Positions 47,220-58,792 of a DNA stretch of 64,000 nt are shown here, one piece after another. The notes beneath the pieces were generated by a model. That model did not search any database, had not been told where the DNA came from, and worked only from the letters and a program-made list of their open reading frames with translations. The stretch comes from Cornus controversa (Eukaryota; Streptophyta; Magnoliopsida; Cornales; Cornaceae): NCBI GenBank assembly GCA_026545225.1, contig CM048850.1, positions 1,612,001-1,676,000 on the forward strand, in the 5' to 3' direction. Numbering within the stretch: the stretch's first letter is position 1; each line of letters opens with the position of its first letter. A program made the translations under genes and the position numbers.

Positions 47220-48290
47220 ACTTTCAGAAATCATCCATACGGATATATGTGGTCTGTTTCCTAGTAACAGCTTTTGGTGGACATCATTTTTTTTTTTTTT
47301 TGATTGATGACTTCTCAAGTTATTGTTATATTTTTCTACTATCAGAAAAATCTAGTGTTATTGATGTCATCTTTTTATTTCTCTCACCCCTCTCTCATTC
47401 AAGTTTAATGTCATGCATTTGTGCACTCCTAATATACGTAGGAAGGTTGCAAATATCTACGATATTCTATTGGAGTGTATGCTTGACATTTGTGAAAAGT
47501 TGAATTTTTAGAGTTTTCTACATTTGTATAGAGAATTGTGAAGTGTTGTGGAATAATGAAAGATTTTAGAAATTTTGTACTAAGTATGTTGATTAGAAAA
47601 TATTCTAAAAGTGTATAGTTATGTAAATTAAAGTTGTAATTATCCGAGGAGGATGTCTATATATAAAGGGAATGAGTCTGTAATCATTTCCTAGTTCACT
47701 TGCTTTTTAAATTTCTTCCATTCCAATGTAGAAGCCGTGGTAAATTACCACCACAAAATTTTTCTCAGACTCATATTTTTGGTGTTTGAGGTTGAGCTTG
47801 AAAATCAATTAGATAGCAAAATCAAAATTGTAACGTGCGATCGGGTTGGGGAGTATTATGGTAAATACCACGAGTATGGTCGCTATCCAGATCTTTTTGC
47901 TAAATTTCTCCAACAGGGTGTATAGTTGTTCAATATACCTGTCTGAACAAAATGGGGTTGGAGAAAGCCGTAACCATACCCTAAAGGATAGTATCCTAAG
48001 TATGATTTGCATGTTTTCCTTACCTGAATTTTTATGGTTAAGCCCTTAAGACGAACAATTATATTTTGAATATGTTTTTAAGTAAAGCAGTTAGCAAAAC
48101 TTCTTCAAGAAAAGAAGTTAGATCCTAGAACCATTAGTATTGGGTATCTAGAAATGTCTAAAGGCTATAAATTCTACTGTTCCAGTTCAGGCACTAAGAT
48201 TGTTGAGACTAATTGTGCTAAATTCATAAAAGATTTTGTTTTTTTGTGGGAGTGCATAACTTGGAGAAAGAGTTTAGCATTGTTCCTATT
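47220..48290 (+). pseudogene. Copia-1 integrase remnant
   Basis: The catalytic core is readable in pieces: IHTDICGLFP and LIDDFSSYCYIFLLSEKS, then after an insertion VELENQLDSKIKIVTCDR and GEYYGKY, then SEQNGVGESRNHTLKDSIL carrying the catalytic Glu, and SKGYKFYCSSS further on after frameshifts. The stretch from about 47370 to 47780 is extra sequence relative to copia integrases. Confidence 0.75.
47370..47780. other. Insertion within Copia-1 integrase, possibly a small LTR
   Basis: The integrase frame breaks after SEKSSVIDV and resumes at VFEVELENQ. The insert contains TGTTGTGGAATAATG (about 47535) and a TATATATAAAGG box (about 47660), like a small copia LTR, but clean ends and a target duplication are not visible. 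Confidence 0.35.
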
Positions 48291-48701
48291 ACTACTACTA
48301 CTCCCATGGAGGTTGTGAATTATGATATTCCATTGATTAGAGAAATGAACAACAACCAGTGAGTTTTCATAACTTAAACAACAATTTTTTTTAAAGATGG
48401 GTTAGGTTGACAACACTATGTTAGTGGGAGTGAATTTATGTTTGATGTTATTATTGTGACGTTTTGTTAGCCTTGATCACAATATTCTAAAGAATATTGG
48501 TTAGAGATAATAGGTCATGAATTATTAAGAATACGTATTCACCTTCACAGGTAGGAATTGGTGAGACATGATATGTTGTGGTTTATTAGGAATACTGGAA
48601 TACGTTTTCATCACAATAATACAGAAAGAGAAACTATGAAGAATAAGTTTTTTTTCTGTTATTATAAGCCCAATGTATGTTGAAGTATGAAGTCGTAAAA
48701 T

Positions 48702-49214
48702 TTGAGGTTAGTATACTTCCTAGACTTCAAGCTAATCTTGGTTCTGAGTCTTAGGCCTACAAATAAAGTTTTACGTTATTGGCAAAGGCCCAAGAATTTT
48801 AGGCTTATTCATACTGAGCTTATTCATGGTAAGGGTAATATGTATATAAAATCAAATTATGGTTACATATTTAAGTTTGTAGCCTGTTATGAAGTCACTG
48901 TTCAGGTTATTTCGCTAAAGAATTTTATTAGCGGTATTCGTGTAGTAGACTCAATTATGAAAGCATAAAGATATTTTGTGACAATATTTCTGCAGTATTT
49001 TAATTCCAAGAACAATAAGAGGTTTTGTCCTAAGCATATAGATATTAAGTACTTACTTGTAAGGGAGAAAGTGAGAGAAGAACAGATAGTGATTGACTAC
49101 ATAGAGAATAAGGCAATGGTAACAGACCCACTAACTAAAGACTTACCCATTAGGTTATTCAAGAATCATATAATTACCATGGGTTTGGTAGATTCTTTTG
49201 ATGTACTTGGATAG
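48702..49214 (+). pseudogene. Copia-1 reverse transcriptase end and RNase H remnant
   Basis: VLRYWQRPKNFRL marks the end of reverse transcriptase. FVACYEVTVQVISLKNFISG, then SKNNKRFCPKHIDIKYLLVRE and MVTDPLTKDLPIRLFKNHI are RNase H motifs, broken by a stop at 48966-48968. Most of the polymerase domain between 48430 and 48700 is missing. It ends shortly before the polypurine tract. Confidence 0.8.
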
Positions 49215-49848
49215 TGAGAGTCTATTCATTTATTTGCTCTTATTTTATAACATTCATAAAACTTTTTAGTCTTATCTTTTATGAATATTTGGTAGCTCAT
49301 AAAGTTTGGAGCATTAATTTTTCAATTCATGAATATTCTCCTTGTGCACATGATATTATGAATTGTATGAATCTCATGAGGAGATATAAAGTTTGAAAGA
49401 CTACATTTGCATTCAGTATACAGTTATTAACTGAATTTTTTATGCCTCATGTCATAAGGTTATTACAGACATAAAATTGAAAAGTATGACTGTCTTGCAT
49501 TAAAGACAGAAAAGCTTCAAGTTTGAAGTATAAGGGGTTTTGTGAAAAACCATAAAGTTTGACCAATATGGATATAGCATAAATAATCACATAAAGATGC
49601 TATTTTTCATGTATTCCATATTTGTCGGGAATCCATGTGGATAATGGTGCTAGTGTTGTGATCATGGATGGTCATGTATGATTATATGTACATAAACTAC
49701 TATGGTTTGCATTGGTAGTATTATTTGACAGGATCTTGAACGAAGGTATTTTCATATTTGGTTTCTGTGGCCACTTAAGTTATCCAATCCGAAAATTTTA
49801 TTTTTAAAACAAAAATTCATGTAATCAATGTTTGCCCAAGTGGGAGAA

Positions 49849-50371
49849 TGTAAGAATTTTGGGCTTCCATTGATTATTATTTCATAAAATTAAAATTCGG
49901 ATTGATGATTGAGACCAAATAGAGAATTATCAGATACCCTATACAGATGTGATTATAAATACTTATTGGGTTACGGTGTACCTTAGTCACATGTTATCAT
50001 GTGTTTAGAGATATGGATAAGGATATATATATATATATAGTTACCTATAAAGGAGAAAATAATGGTAACGTTGGTTACCATGATATTGTAAAGGTAACGT
50101 AAAGTAATTATAATCTGATCGTTCCCTTGATGGGAGGGATTTGATCAGATATCTTCATATATATAGCTTGATCCCTACTCTCACATATACGCTCCATACG
50201 GTTAGTCTTGCCCCATTTAGAGACGTGAGCATAAGTGGAGAGAGTGGAAGACTAGAGCAATAAAAGGTTGGATTTCTTCAAGGCGCTTCTAAGTTTATTA
50301 ATGGCTTCCGTAGGTATGTTTAATCTATCGTGTGTTATAAGCATGTGTATGAATTCCGATTTAATATTACA
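49849..50371 (+). repeat. 3' LTR of Copia-1, 523 bp, with preceding purine tract
   Basis: The purine-rich CAAGTGGGAGAA (49837-49848) abuts the LTR start TGTAAGAA. The LTR ends ATTACA and is followed by TTGAC. Confidence 0.92.
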
Positions 50372-51067
50372 TTGACGTCACCTTGACATATATTAGTAGT
50401 GGGGGCAGTTGTTGTCCGACTTTCAGACCATATATTATCACTCAATTAATATAAATTCTAACTACCAAAGCATCTGGTGGTATCTATTCTCTTTTAAGAC
50501 TGAAATGTACAGAATTCTCTCCATAGTCTGTAAAAATAATTGTGGGAGTTCCTTATGAGGACTATATATATATATATATATATATTAACTCCATCCCATA
50601 TAGAAGGGGACGGACAACATGATTTTGTTTTTTCATTCTTTTTTTTTTTATACACCATACCTCCTCTTAAATTTAAGTTTTTTAGATTATTTTTAATGTC
50701 CAGTTAAATTTTGTTCTCTCTGTGCCACATTTATAGCACACTTGAGGCTTGATCCCTTCACATGCCCCTAAATTAGTTCACATTCTTTTCATTTCAAAAC
50801 CAACAATACTTTCTTGAGGTGTATTATTAGTGATCTTACCCCAAAAAAAAAAAAAAGCACTATTTTATTGGTATTTTTTCTTGCAGAGATCTCTTTTTAT
50901 TTAATTTTAATTTGTTCCCAAGTAGAATGCGTGCTTTCTTCGATTTGCATTAGCAAAAAATAGGTATTTGCAATTAACGAAGATGGCAGTGATAAATTTG
51001 ATCACACCAAGAACCAAAGTAATGCATATTACAAATTATTGGAGAAGGGAAAGAGGAACACACGTAC

Positions 51068-51176
51068 CGACCAGATAGAGAAGAAGAGTATCACAATCTT
51101 CCTCTTGTACCCACTCACTTGATGGCTCAAAATCTTCATAAACCCGACTCATTACAGTTCTCAGCTTTGTGTCCAT
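51068..51176 (-). pseudogene. RTM2-like pseudogene, exon 1
   Basis: ATG at 51174-51176 opens 36 codons including SRVYEDFEPSSEWVQEE and DCDTLLLYL, then a donor GTACGT after position 51068. Phase 1 matches the acceptor of exon 2 at 1703. It aligns with exon 1 of the intact gene (55499-55598) with a three-codon extension. The upstream 350 bp, with TATATATA near 51275, also align to the promoter region of the intact gene. Confidence 0.85.
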
Positions 51177-51540
51177 CTCAGGCTTTGTTTGATTAATTCT
51201 CTGTTAATTGGAATAGTTTTTGAATGATCGGGAGAGAAATGTCAGGTTGCCTTGATTTATATACATACATACATATATATATATATGCCTGCAATATTAT
51301 TGAGTACTGGAAGGTCCTTTTGGCTTTTAATTGTGTTTTCTTTGAAATTAGATATACCTTTCGTACATTCTCTTCATACTTTGCATGATTTTGGGTTCCA
51401 GGAAAAGGCATTCTAATATGATTTAGGAACAAAGACTTGGTCACTTCTTGCGTGGGTGAATTGAAACTTCTTTGCATCCATCCAACTCTTTCAACTTTTG
51501 CTACCAGAATCTAACCTTTGGTTCCCCTGTTTATTGTTAT

Positions 51541-52543
51541 GTTTTTTATTTATTTATTTATTTATATATAACCTCAAGTCAATGAATGTTTTTATTGGAT
51601 AAATTACATTGACTTCTCATGAGATTTTGTCGATATATATTTTATCTCCTTTCTTGTTTGCAAAATTATACTAACTTCCTCTATTAGAGCTATCGAGAGG
51701 GTGCTGTTAATAATTCTTGTGTAATTACGTTTCTATCCCTATAACATTACACAAATTAATAATTCTTGTGTATAGGTTGACAACATTAACTCTTAATGAC
51801 AGTTAATAGAAGAAAACACGGTGTTATAAAAATACAACCCTCAAGAGAGGTCAGCATAATTCTGTCAACAAGAGAGGATGTCATTGTTACAAAAATATAA
51901 AATTCAAGGAAGATTAGTGTAATTTTAGAAACAAGAAGGAAGTTAAGTGTATATTAACAAAACATTAAATGAGGTCAGTGTAATTTATCATTTTTTTTAT
52001 ATTATTTTTTATCTTTCATCTTTTTTGTATTATTAGTTGGCATGGCGTGCTTCTTTTAAGAATACATATATGAGTAAAACTTCCTTCACTATCAAATAGG
52101 TCTTCCTTATCAGCTATTGTAGCATTGTTGTATTTAAAATTATTTATGCAATATTGTGCGTGGGATCACATTTTTGGTAAGAATAGGAGCAAGAGTAAAG
52201 GGTAATCTTGTGAAGCAATTCCTTAACCAATGCACACACAACGTCACTTGAACTCCCACTCCAAGAACAAGAACAACATTCGGCGATGCCCTTTGTTGAA
52301 GGGCCAACATCACAATTAACAATATTATCCACTTTGTGTTCCTACTGTGACTTTAAAAAGTCTTGTTAATACGTAGTATGCAATTCTTACCTTATATATT
52401 TTCAGCAACTTCTCCTTTTTCAAGCTTTCCGTCCATATTGTCTATTTCCACCACCGGTAGATGTTTTTTTCACACTGCTCATCCCCATTTCAGATGAGGA
52501 CAAAGCTCAGTAAATATTTTTACACTTGCTTCTTTGGAAGCAG
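51541..52543. other. Intergenic, no recognised feature
   Basis: AT-rich spacer. A Cys-containing minus-strand ORF of 62 codons at 52144-52332 resembles nothing I know and is not supported as a gene. Confidence 0.4.
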
Positions 52544-53350
52544 GGTTGGCTTTGGGCTTAGGCGGCCTAAGCGGTCGCCTGAGCCCCTAATTTTAGAGAG
52601 CCCCCAAATTTTAACCAAACCCAATAGTACTGTTGGGTTTCATTTGTTTTTGCTTTTTTGTTAACTATTATCCATTTTACCAAACTCAATAATACTGAGC
52701 CTCATTAATTTTTTTTTTTATTAACTATAGCCTGTTTAAAATTCTATTGAACCTCATTTAAAAAATATATATATATATATTAACTATAGTTTATTTAACC
52801 AAACCCAATACTACTGTGCCTCATTTTTTTAGAATAAAAAATTACTAACTAAAAGCTCAATTCGTCTTTTAAGGTTTGCCAGATTGTTGTTTGCGTTTTA
52901 ACTTTTTTTCATTTTCTTTCTTCACGGCTCATGTTCACTCATTTTCTTCTTCTTTCTTCATGACCAAACGCCATCAAGCAAAGACTATGATATTTATTGA
53001 CAAAGATATATTGAAGAAATTTGAGTGGAACACTTTAATTGATAATTTTGTGGTTCAAAATGTAAGACAGTCACATTTACTTTGATAAGAAGTTGAAATT
53101 TGATTTTTGTGATTAAGGTGTGTTGAATATTTCTTTTTTATTTTTTGATATGAACTGGATCGTGCCATTTATAAAGCACCAAAATTGAATTTTTTTTTTT
53201 TTTTTTTGTGTTTTCAATATAAATATATTTTATGTGCTTATCGTCTCAATTTAATAAAATTTTGGCACTGTTATAAAATTTATATGAGTGTAAAATCTTA
53301 TATATAAGGGGCTAGCATTTAAAAGTTTGCCTAAAGCCCTTCTTGAAAGG
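52544..53350 (+). mobile_element. Probable non-autonomous hAT remnant
   Basis: The left part, CAGGGTTGGCTTTGGGC followed by a TTAGGCGGCCTAAGCGGTCG stretch and CCCC, is like the ends of plant hAT elements with TTF/ZMYM-type transposases. The right part (GGCACTGTTATAAAATTTATATGAG, broken here as GGCACTG and TTATATGAGTG, then AAGGGGCTAGC and GCCTAAAGCCC) also matches that style. No transposase ORF is present and no clean 8-bp duplication was found. Confidence 0.45.
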
Positions 53351-54446
53351 AAAGGAAAGTTAAGTTACATGAGAACCACAATTGAGATTGTTACTGAGGA
53401 ATATATATATGTTTGGAAGGACCGCAGTCCCTGCGTCTTAATCTTCAACATCTTGATTATGTCTTGTAGTTGATTGTATTTTTCTTTATTTTGTTGAATA
53501 GGTTTGAGTTGCTCCTTTTTCAATTCCTTTTCTTTGAGTGATCGAGAGTGTTCCTTTTTGCTCTCACTCTACCATATTGTCTATTTTCACATTAAACAAA
53601 TAACAAAAAAATAATACAACATATTATCTCAATCAATCACTAACAAACATGTAATCCTACCCCTCTTCCCATGATTGACTCCCTTTCACACACCGTCATC
53701 GTCATCGTGTGATAAAAATAATAAAAATAAAATGAAATAGCTGTGGCACCTGAGTCATATGTATAATTTTTAAAAATTGTAAACATATGCCCCACTTCAA
53801 AATTATAAAAAAAAGAAAAAAAAAACACTTAATCTTGATATTGACTTATTTTGTTTGCTATTCATCTTTCTCTCCCAAACTCTCTTTGCACATCGTTTTC
53901 CCACAACTTACATCTAAGTTCATCTTCACTTCTTTAGCCATCAATTTTATTGTTTACCCTCTATCTGAATCTTTTTTTAAGGCAAAAACAAGATGAGAAA
54001 ATTAAAGGGCTTCTTTCATTCTATTTCTTTGTCCTAAGCCAGTGTGTAAGAATCTTTTATTTCTTATTATTACCAATCTCACTGTTTATGCAAAATAAAA
54101 TTTTCATATTAAATTACAAAATAAAAGGAATGATCTTGTTAATGTCATTGGACAAATGGTGTGTCTCATCTCATGCATGCATCACGTGTATGTAAAAGTT
54201 TTTGTCTACCTATTCTGTCTTACTATTATGCGTTGTTCATAAATAAATAAATAAATATATATATATATATATATATATATCTTTTAAGCTAAAATGATGT
54301 TCAATGGAATTACCCAAAATTCAGTTGCATATATTTACTAGAGGAATTGATCGAATTCTGTGACTCCCTTTATTGACTTTTATTAATCTTTGCCAAACAA
54401 TTAACATGATATAGTTTACAAAGTAGATGCATTTTACTTACAAGAA
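53351..54446. other. Intergenic region downstream of the RTM2-like gene
   Basis: AT-rich with a TA/AATA microsatellite at 54239-54280. About 54320-54446 aligns to 707-819 and is the 3' flank of the duplicated gene. No other gene seen. Confidence 0.45.
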
Positions 54447-55598
54447 TCAGTTTTCAGGTTTGTAGTAGGACCTAATTGAATTGGAAACATAAAGCCCAAG
54501 TACAATAACAGATAGAAGAACCACAGCCAAGTTTATAAACTTGTTTGGTATCTTGAGCTTCGCGCGCAGACCACCTTCAGCTTGCTTAAGAGAATTCCCG
54601 GATGTGGTTTTACTTTTAGCAGCACCATCTTCATTGTCCATGGATCCCTTTGCAGCAGTACCATTAAGAGAATCACCAGGAAGTACTTCACGTTTTTCAC
54701 TTGCTTTTCTAGTAATATCATTTCCTTCTTTGGCTTTAATTACATGATCACTTTTCTTCTTCTCTTGATCTTGATCAGTAGTGATCTTCTGAGAAACATC
54801 TTTACTAATATCAGTCTTTTCCCTCTCTGAGCTCTTTCCACTGGCAATGATACTAGTGTCCTTTTCTTGTGCCTTGTCAGGATTAACACTAGTTTTAGCA
54901 TTTGCTAACCCATCATTAGTCTTCTCATTCCTTAATTGAGGTTGTGGCGCATCTACGTCCGTGTGCATGGCCGGCTTTGGCTTTGGCTTTGGAGCTTCTT
55001 CACTAGTGATGGGTGGTTTTTCTTCATCTTGTTTTTTCTGTGCTGGAGTGATCAGTTTTGGCTGTTTAACAATGAGTATGCCATCCTCAAACTTTGCAGT
55101 AATTTTGTTAGTGTCACAATTTTCTGAAATGGGGAACAATTTCTGGAAACGCCTCCATTTGTTATTTCCAAGTGGCCGTTCCCCACTGATATTCAGGTTT
55201 TTTGTCGTCGTTAATTGAGCCCTCAGTTGCTCCTTCTTAAAACCTGTACGTATGATATATAATTGATATAGAGTATTAATTAATGGCCACACACACATAT
55301 AGATATATATATATATATATTCACTAGATCGAAGAATATATATATATATATAATGGACCTCAAGAAGCTACCTAGCTAGCACTACTTAATTTTCTGATTG
55401 ATCATTAATGATGAAGCATAGAATTAAGCACACTTAATTAATATACAATCAAGAATATCTATAGTTTATATTTGCCATATAACAACACACGTACGTACCT
55501 GCCAGATAGAGAAGAAGAGTATCGCAATCTTCTTCATGCACCCACTCGATGGATGGCTCAAAATCTTCATAAACTCGAGAAAGCGGCTTCGTTTCCAT
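54447..55598 (-). CDS. RTM2-like protein with HSP20 (alpha-crystallin) domain and C-terminal membrane anchor
   Basis: Two exons, 55499-55598 and 54447-55243, joined in phase 1 at consensus GT-AG sites (255-bp intron), encode 298 residues. Residues about 10-100 form a divergent alpha-crystallin domain (VYEDFEPSIEWVHEED, LLLYLAGFKKEQLR, FPISENCDTNKITAKF, DGILIVKQPK). A long Lys/Glu/Ser-rich linker follows, then a hydrophobic helix at about residues 269-286 (FINLAVVLLSVIVLGLYV) and a short polar tail. This is the layout of Arabidopsis RTM2, a non-chaperone HSP20 relative anchored to membranes in phloem that restricts potyvirus movement; whether this homologue does so is unknown. The start is the first ATG in frame after an upstream TATA and matches the dead paralogue. 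No lesions are seen. Confidence 0.88.
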
Positions 55599-55671
55599 CT
55601 CAGCCTTTGTTTGATTAATTCTCTGTTGATTGGAATATATTTTGAATGAGATAGAAATGTGAGGTTGCCTA

Positions 55672-55681
55672 CATTTATATA
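55672..55681 (-). promoter_or_regulatory. Putative TATA box of the RTM2-like gene
   Basis: Minus-strand GTATATAAAT lies about 75 bp upstream of the ATG. The surrounding 350 bp are conserved with the duplicated gene at 51177-51530. Confidence 0.5.
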
Positions 55682-55981
55682 CATACACATGCCTGCAATA
55701 TCATTGAGGACTGGAAGGTCCTTGCTGGCTTTTGTGTTTTCTTTGAAATTAGATATACCTTTTGTACATTCTTTTCATACGTTGTATACTTTTGGGTTCT
55801 TCAAGGACTTCAAATATCCTTTCTTTTCCTTTGAAAGAGGGTTAAGTATGATTTGGAACCAAGAGTACGTTGCTCACTTCTTGCGTGGGAAAAGTAGAAA
55901 GTTCTTTGTTTTCATCCTACTCTTTCAAGTTTTGCTGTCAGAATCTAATTTTTCTTCCCCTCTACGTTTTTGTTAAGTTTT

Positions 55982-56534
55982 CATGTATAGTTTATATTTT
56001 ATGAGTACAAGTAAAAGAATGTCTTTTATTTTGTACTTTTTCAAGCAAATTGAAACATGCTAGTTCGTTAAATTTGTTATACACAAGCCATATCATCAGA
56101 ATAACGTAATAACTGAAAACAGATTTCTAAAAGTTGTACAAGACCACCTACTCACCGCATCTCTAGCTAATGGACTTTATATATATATATATATATATAT
56201 ATGCTACTTTATTTCAGAGCCTCCTCAGATTCACTTCTAGTACATTTCTCTACTATTGTCATCACTCTTTCTGATGTTGATGATGAGCATAAGAGACCAA
56301 TTACCCCTTTGTTGCGTGTTCATCTAGGCTATCTAATCATCCTCTATTGCATCTAACTTATCATAAAATGTGTGTAAATGTTAGTTACAGATCACCCGAA
56401 GCTCTGATAAAGAGTCCTGCAAGTTTCAGTGATCTAGACCTGGAGAGGAGGGTGAATAGATCTTGTAGAACAAATTATTTTTTGTTTTATTAATTCTGAT
56501 TTTAAATGCATTAACAGAGGTACATCAATTCATG

Positions 56535-56567
<33 letters not shown>

Positions 56568-57869
56568 TAGATAAAACAGTGTGCATGCAATCCGAATAAC
56601 AATGGATACCATATTTTTAGGTGAAAAAACCCTCAAATAGAGATAGGTTACAGTTTAGTATCCTCTACTTCTAGACACAATTGAACGCCAATTGTTCAGT
56701 TACTTTCAAAGATTTTAGACCGTTCTTTTGCTTGTCCAACACAATATTCACTCCTCATGAACCCGTTTCTTTAGTGATTAGTCTCTGCCACCAGTCGTCC
56801 TGATTGACAATCTGTTTATGGATTAGTTACATGTGTAAAATGGACAAAATTGTGCGTAGCTGCAGATGTGTCAACACATGAACACTTCACCATTAAATAA
56901 TGCATCTGATGAATGCTAAACAAAGATGCACTCACATGTTATCTCTCAAAAATATGTATGGAAAGAGTTCAAAAACTCATGTCTAAAACCTCAAATAAAT
57001 ATGTATGGAGTCTGTCTTGGGCCATACACATAAGACGTGTATTTATATGCTGCTAAGAGATGTATTTCAACCATGATTAAAAAAGAGTTTAAGTGCTTTT
57101 GAAACACCGGAGTCTTGACGATCGACGCAACTCCAGAAAGTCTTAATTGATCGATATGACGACCGATCAAGAACTCTGTAGAGTTGACAGTAATGCAAAA
57201 TTCTGAAAATTTATTTTTTCATTTAAAAATACATGCAAGCTCATGCATCTTGGAATCAAAATAAGTTTTAAAAATTTTAAAATTAAGATGCCATGTATAT
57301 GCAATGCATGTTGGTGAGTATGCATCATAGTGTGAATTTACCTTTATACCCTTGTTGATGAAGATTATTAATTTGACCTTTTCTTATGGCTTGAAATGCA
57401 TCTTCAACTTTAATTGGAGGTAATTACACTTGACTCGGATCACTTTTTGAAATTTTCTAACTAACTAGAAAACAAAAGTAAATTGAACATGTTAAACTTA
57501 GTCCAATTAACATAACAATTTAGTGAAAATATAATCTCTTTATTAGGGTTCTTAAATAGTCACCAATGATATGTAATAAATATGGAGATATTGCAAACAA
57601 TAATAAGGGAAACCAAAGAAGGTGATGTGGAAGAAAGGGAAGATCCAAACCAAACCAACCCCAAAGATTTGAGGGAATGTAAGGATCTAATGTGCTTAGG
57701 ACTAGGATTCTTAAGATATTGAATGCTAGTAGTAATGGTGGAGCGATGGTAGGGTAATCTGCTTTCAATGCATTGAAATTGGTGTTATTTATAAGATATT
57801 AGTAGTCAAAGGTCATTTGTGGCCGAGTCTTATCAACCCCTAAATACTCTTCGTAAAGTGTGTATGGTG
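55982..57869. other. Intergenic, no recognised gene
   Basis: AT-rich spacer with TA microsatellites at 56180-56202 and 56538-56566. Short ORFs show no family motif. Confidence 0.45.
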
Positions 57870-58792
57870 GGGTGGGCCCAGAAAATCAAATATCTTTTCA
57901 GGAAATTTTATTTTTGGTTTTAAACCAAATGAAATGTTAGAAGAGATAAATAACTAATTTCTAGATCGTAGCCGCTTTCGAAAATGAAAATGGAAGTCGG
58001 GAAGGTACATTAAGTGATGATGTGCATTTTGGTTATTTCGTGGGGTAAGGGCTATAAATATTACTTTATAGATATTTCAGACATTATTCTCTCTCTAAAC
58101 ATCTGGCCAAACCCTCTCATCCTTCTCTCTACACTTCTTCTTCTTCTCTCTAAGGTTTGAAGGTCTTAGGGCTTGATTTGGAAGACACCGAAGAAGGAAA
58201 TATTGTTTTACTCAACAATGGCTTCAATATAATCATAATAAAGTTTATTTTGGGTGATTTTGGCTTGAGGATAATTGAGGGTTTTGTTTAGAAACTCTTC
58301 TAAATTGAGGTAGGGATGTCTAATACATGAATTCTGGGATTTTGTGAGTGGGTTGGATGCATAGGGCATACAATTGGAGTTATATGTGTTTAAATTGAGT
58401 TTTCATGTATTTAAACATGTATAAATGTCTTATTTGTATGGTTTGAAATGATGGAAATGATTATTACATGCCTATATGCCTTATGTGAATTGTTGGTGGG
58501 AATAAAATGTGGGAAATTGGGGTTAAGGGCTTGTTTGGCCATATGTTTGGTTTTATACCCCAATGAGAATTTGAATGCTTGCTTTATATGTGGAATATGA
58601 TATGTAATTATTTATGCACACATTTGGCATGGCATAAGAGCATTTGAACATAAGCATTTTTTATATATGTTTATGCATGACACATACATGGTTTGAGGGT
58701 GTGTGTGTGGATGGCGATGCACATTGGATGGTCCCAAAAATGGAATCTGAGTACTAAATCAAATGATTCCGAAAATAGGGTTTGAGTGTTCA
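57870..58792 (+). mobile_element. L3-family LTR fragment
   Basis: The order GGTGGGCCCAGAAAAT, GAAGTCGGGAAGGTACATTAAG, a CT-rich leader and GAGGTAGGGATG is that of the promoter part of L3 (about 8030-8500) and of the next copy at 58793. The left end is lost. Confidence 0.6.

Larger units (their letters stand above)
1973..50371 (+). mobile_element. Copia-1, Ty1/copia retrotransposon carrying nested insertions
   Basis: Two LTRs beginning TGTAAGAATTTTGGG and ending AATATTACA bound this element. They are flanked by the 5-bp duplication TTGAC (1968-1972 and 50372-50376). A primer site matching initiator Met tRNA follows the left LTR and a purine tract precedes the right one. The domain order gag, protease, integrase, RNase H on the plus strand is that of copia. 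Removing the Athila insertion (3532-44259) and the solo LTR (44878-46384) leaves about 6.2 kb, a normal copia size. It lies in the single intron of the RTM2-like pseudogene, in the opposite orientation to that gene. Confidence 0.93.

Noticed and set aside
52144..52332. Short Cys-rich minus-strand ORF as a possible secreted peptide
   Set aside because: No signal peptide, promoter or recognisable cysteine spacing; isolated in spacer DNA.
54541..54747. Plus-strand ORFs opposite the RTM2-like gene
   Set aside because: Antisense shadows of exon 2; the minus-strand reading has the domain structure and splice sites.
57120..57170. GATCGA-containing bases resembling the TCGAT palindromes
   Set aside because: Only one or two weak half matches, without the paired arms seen in the arrays.
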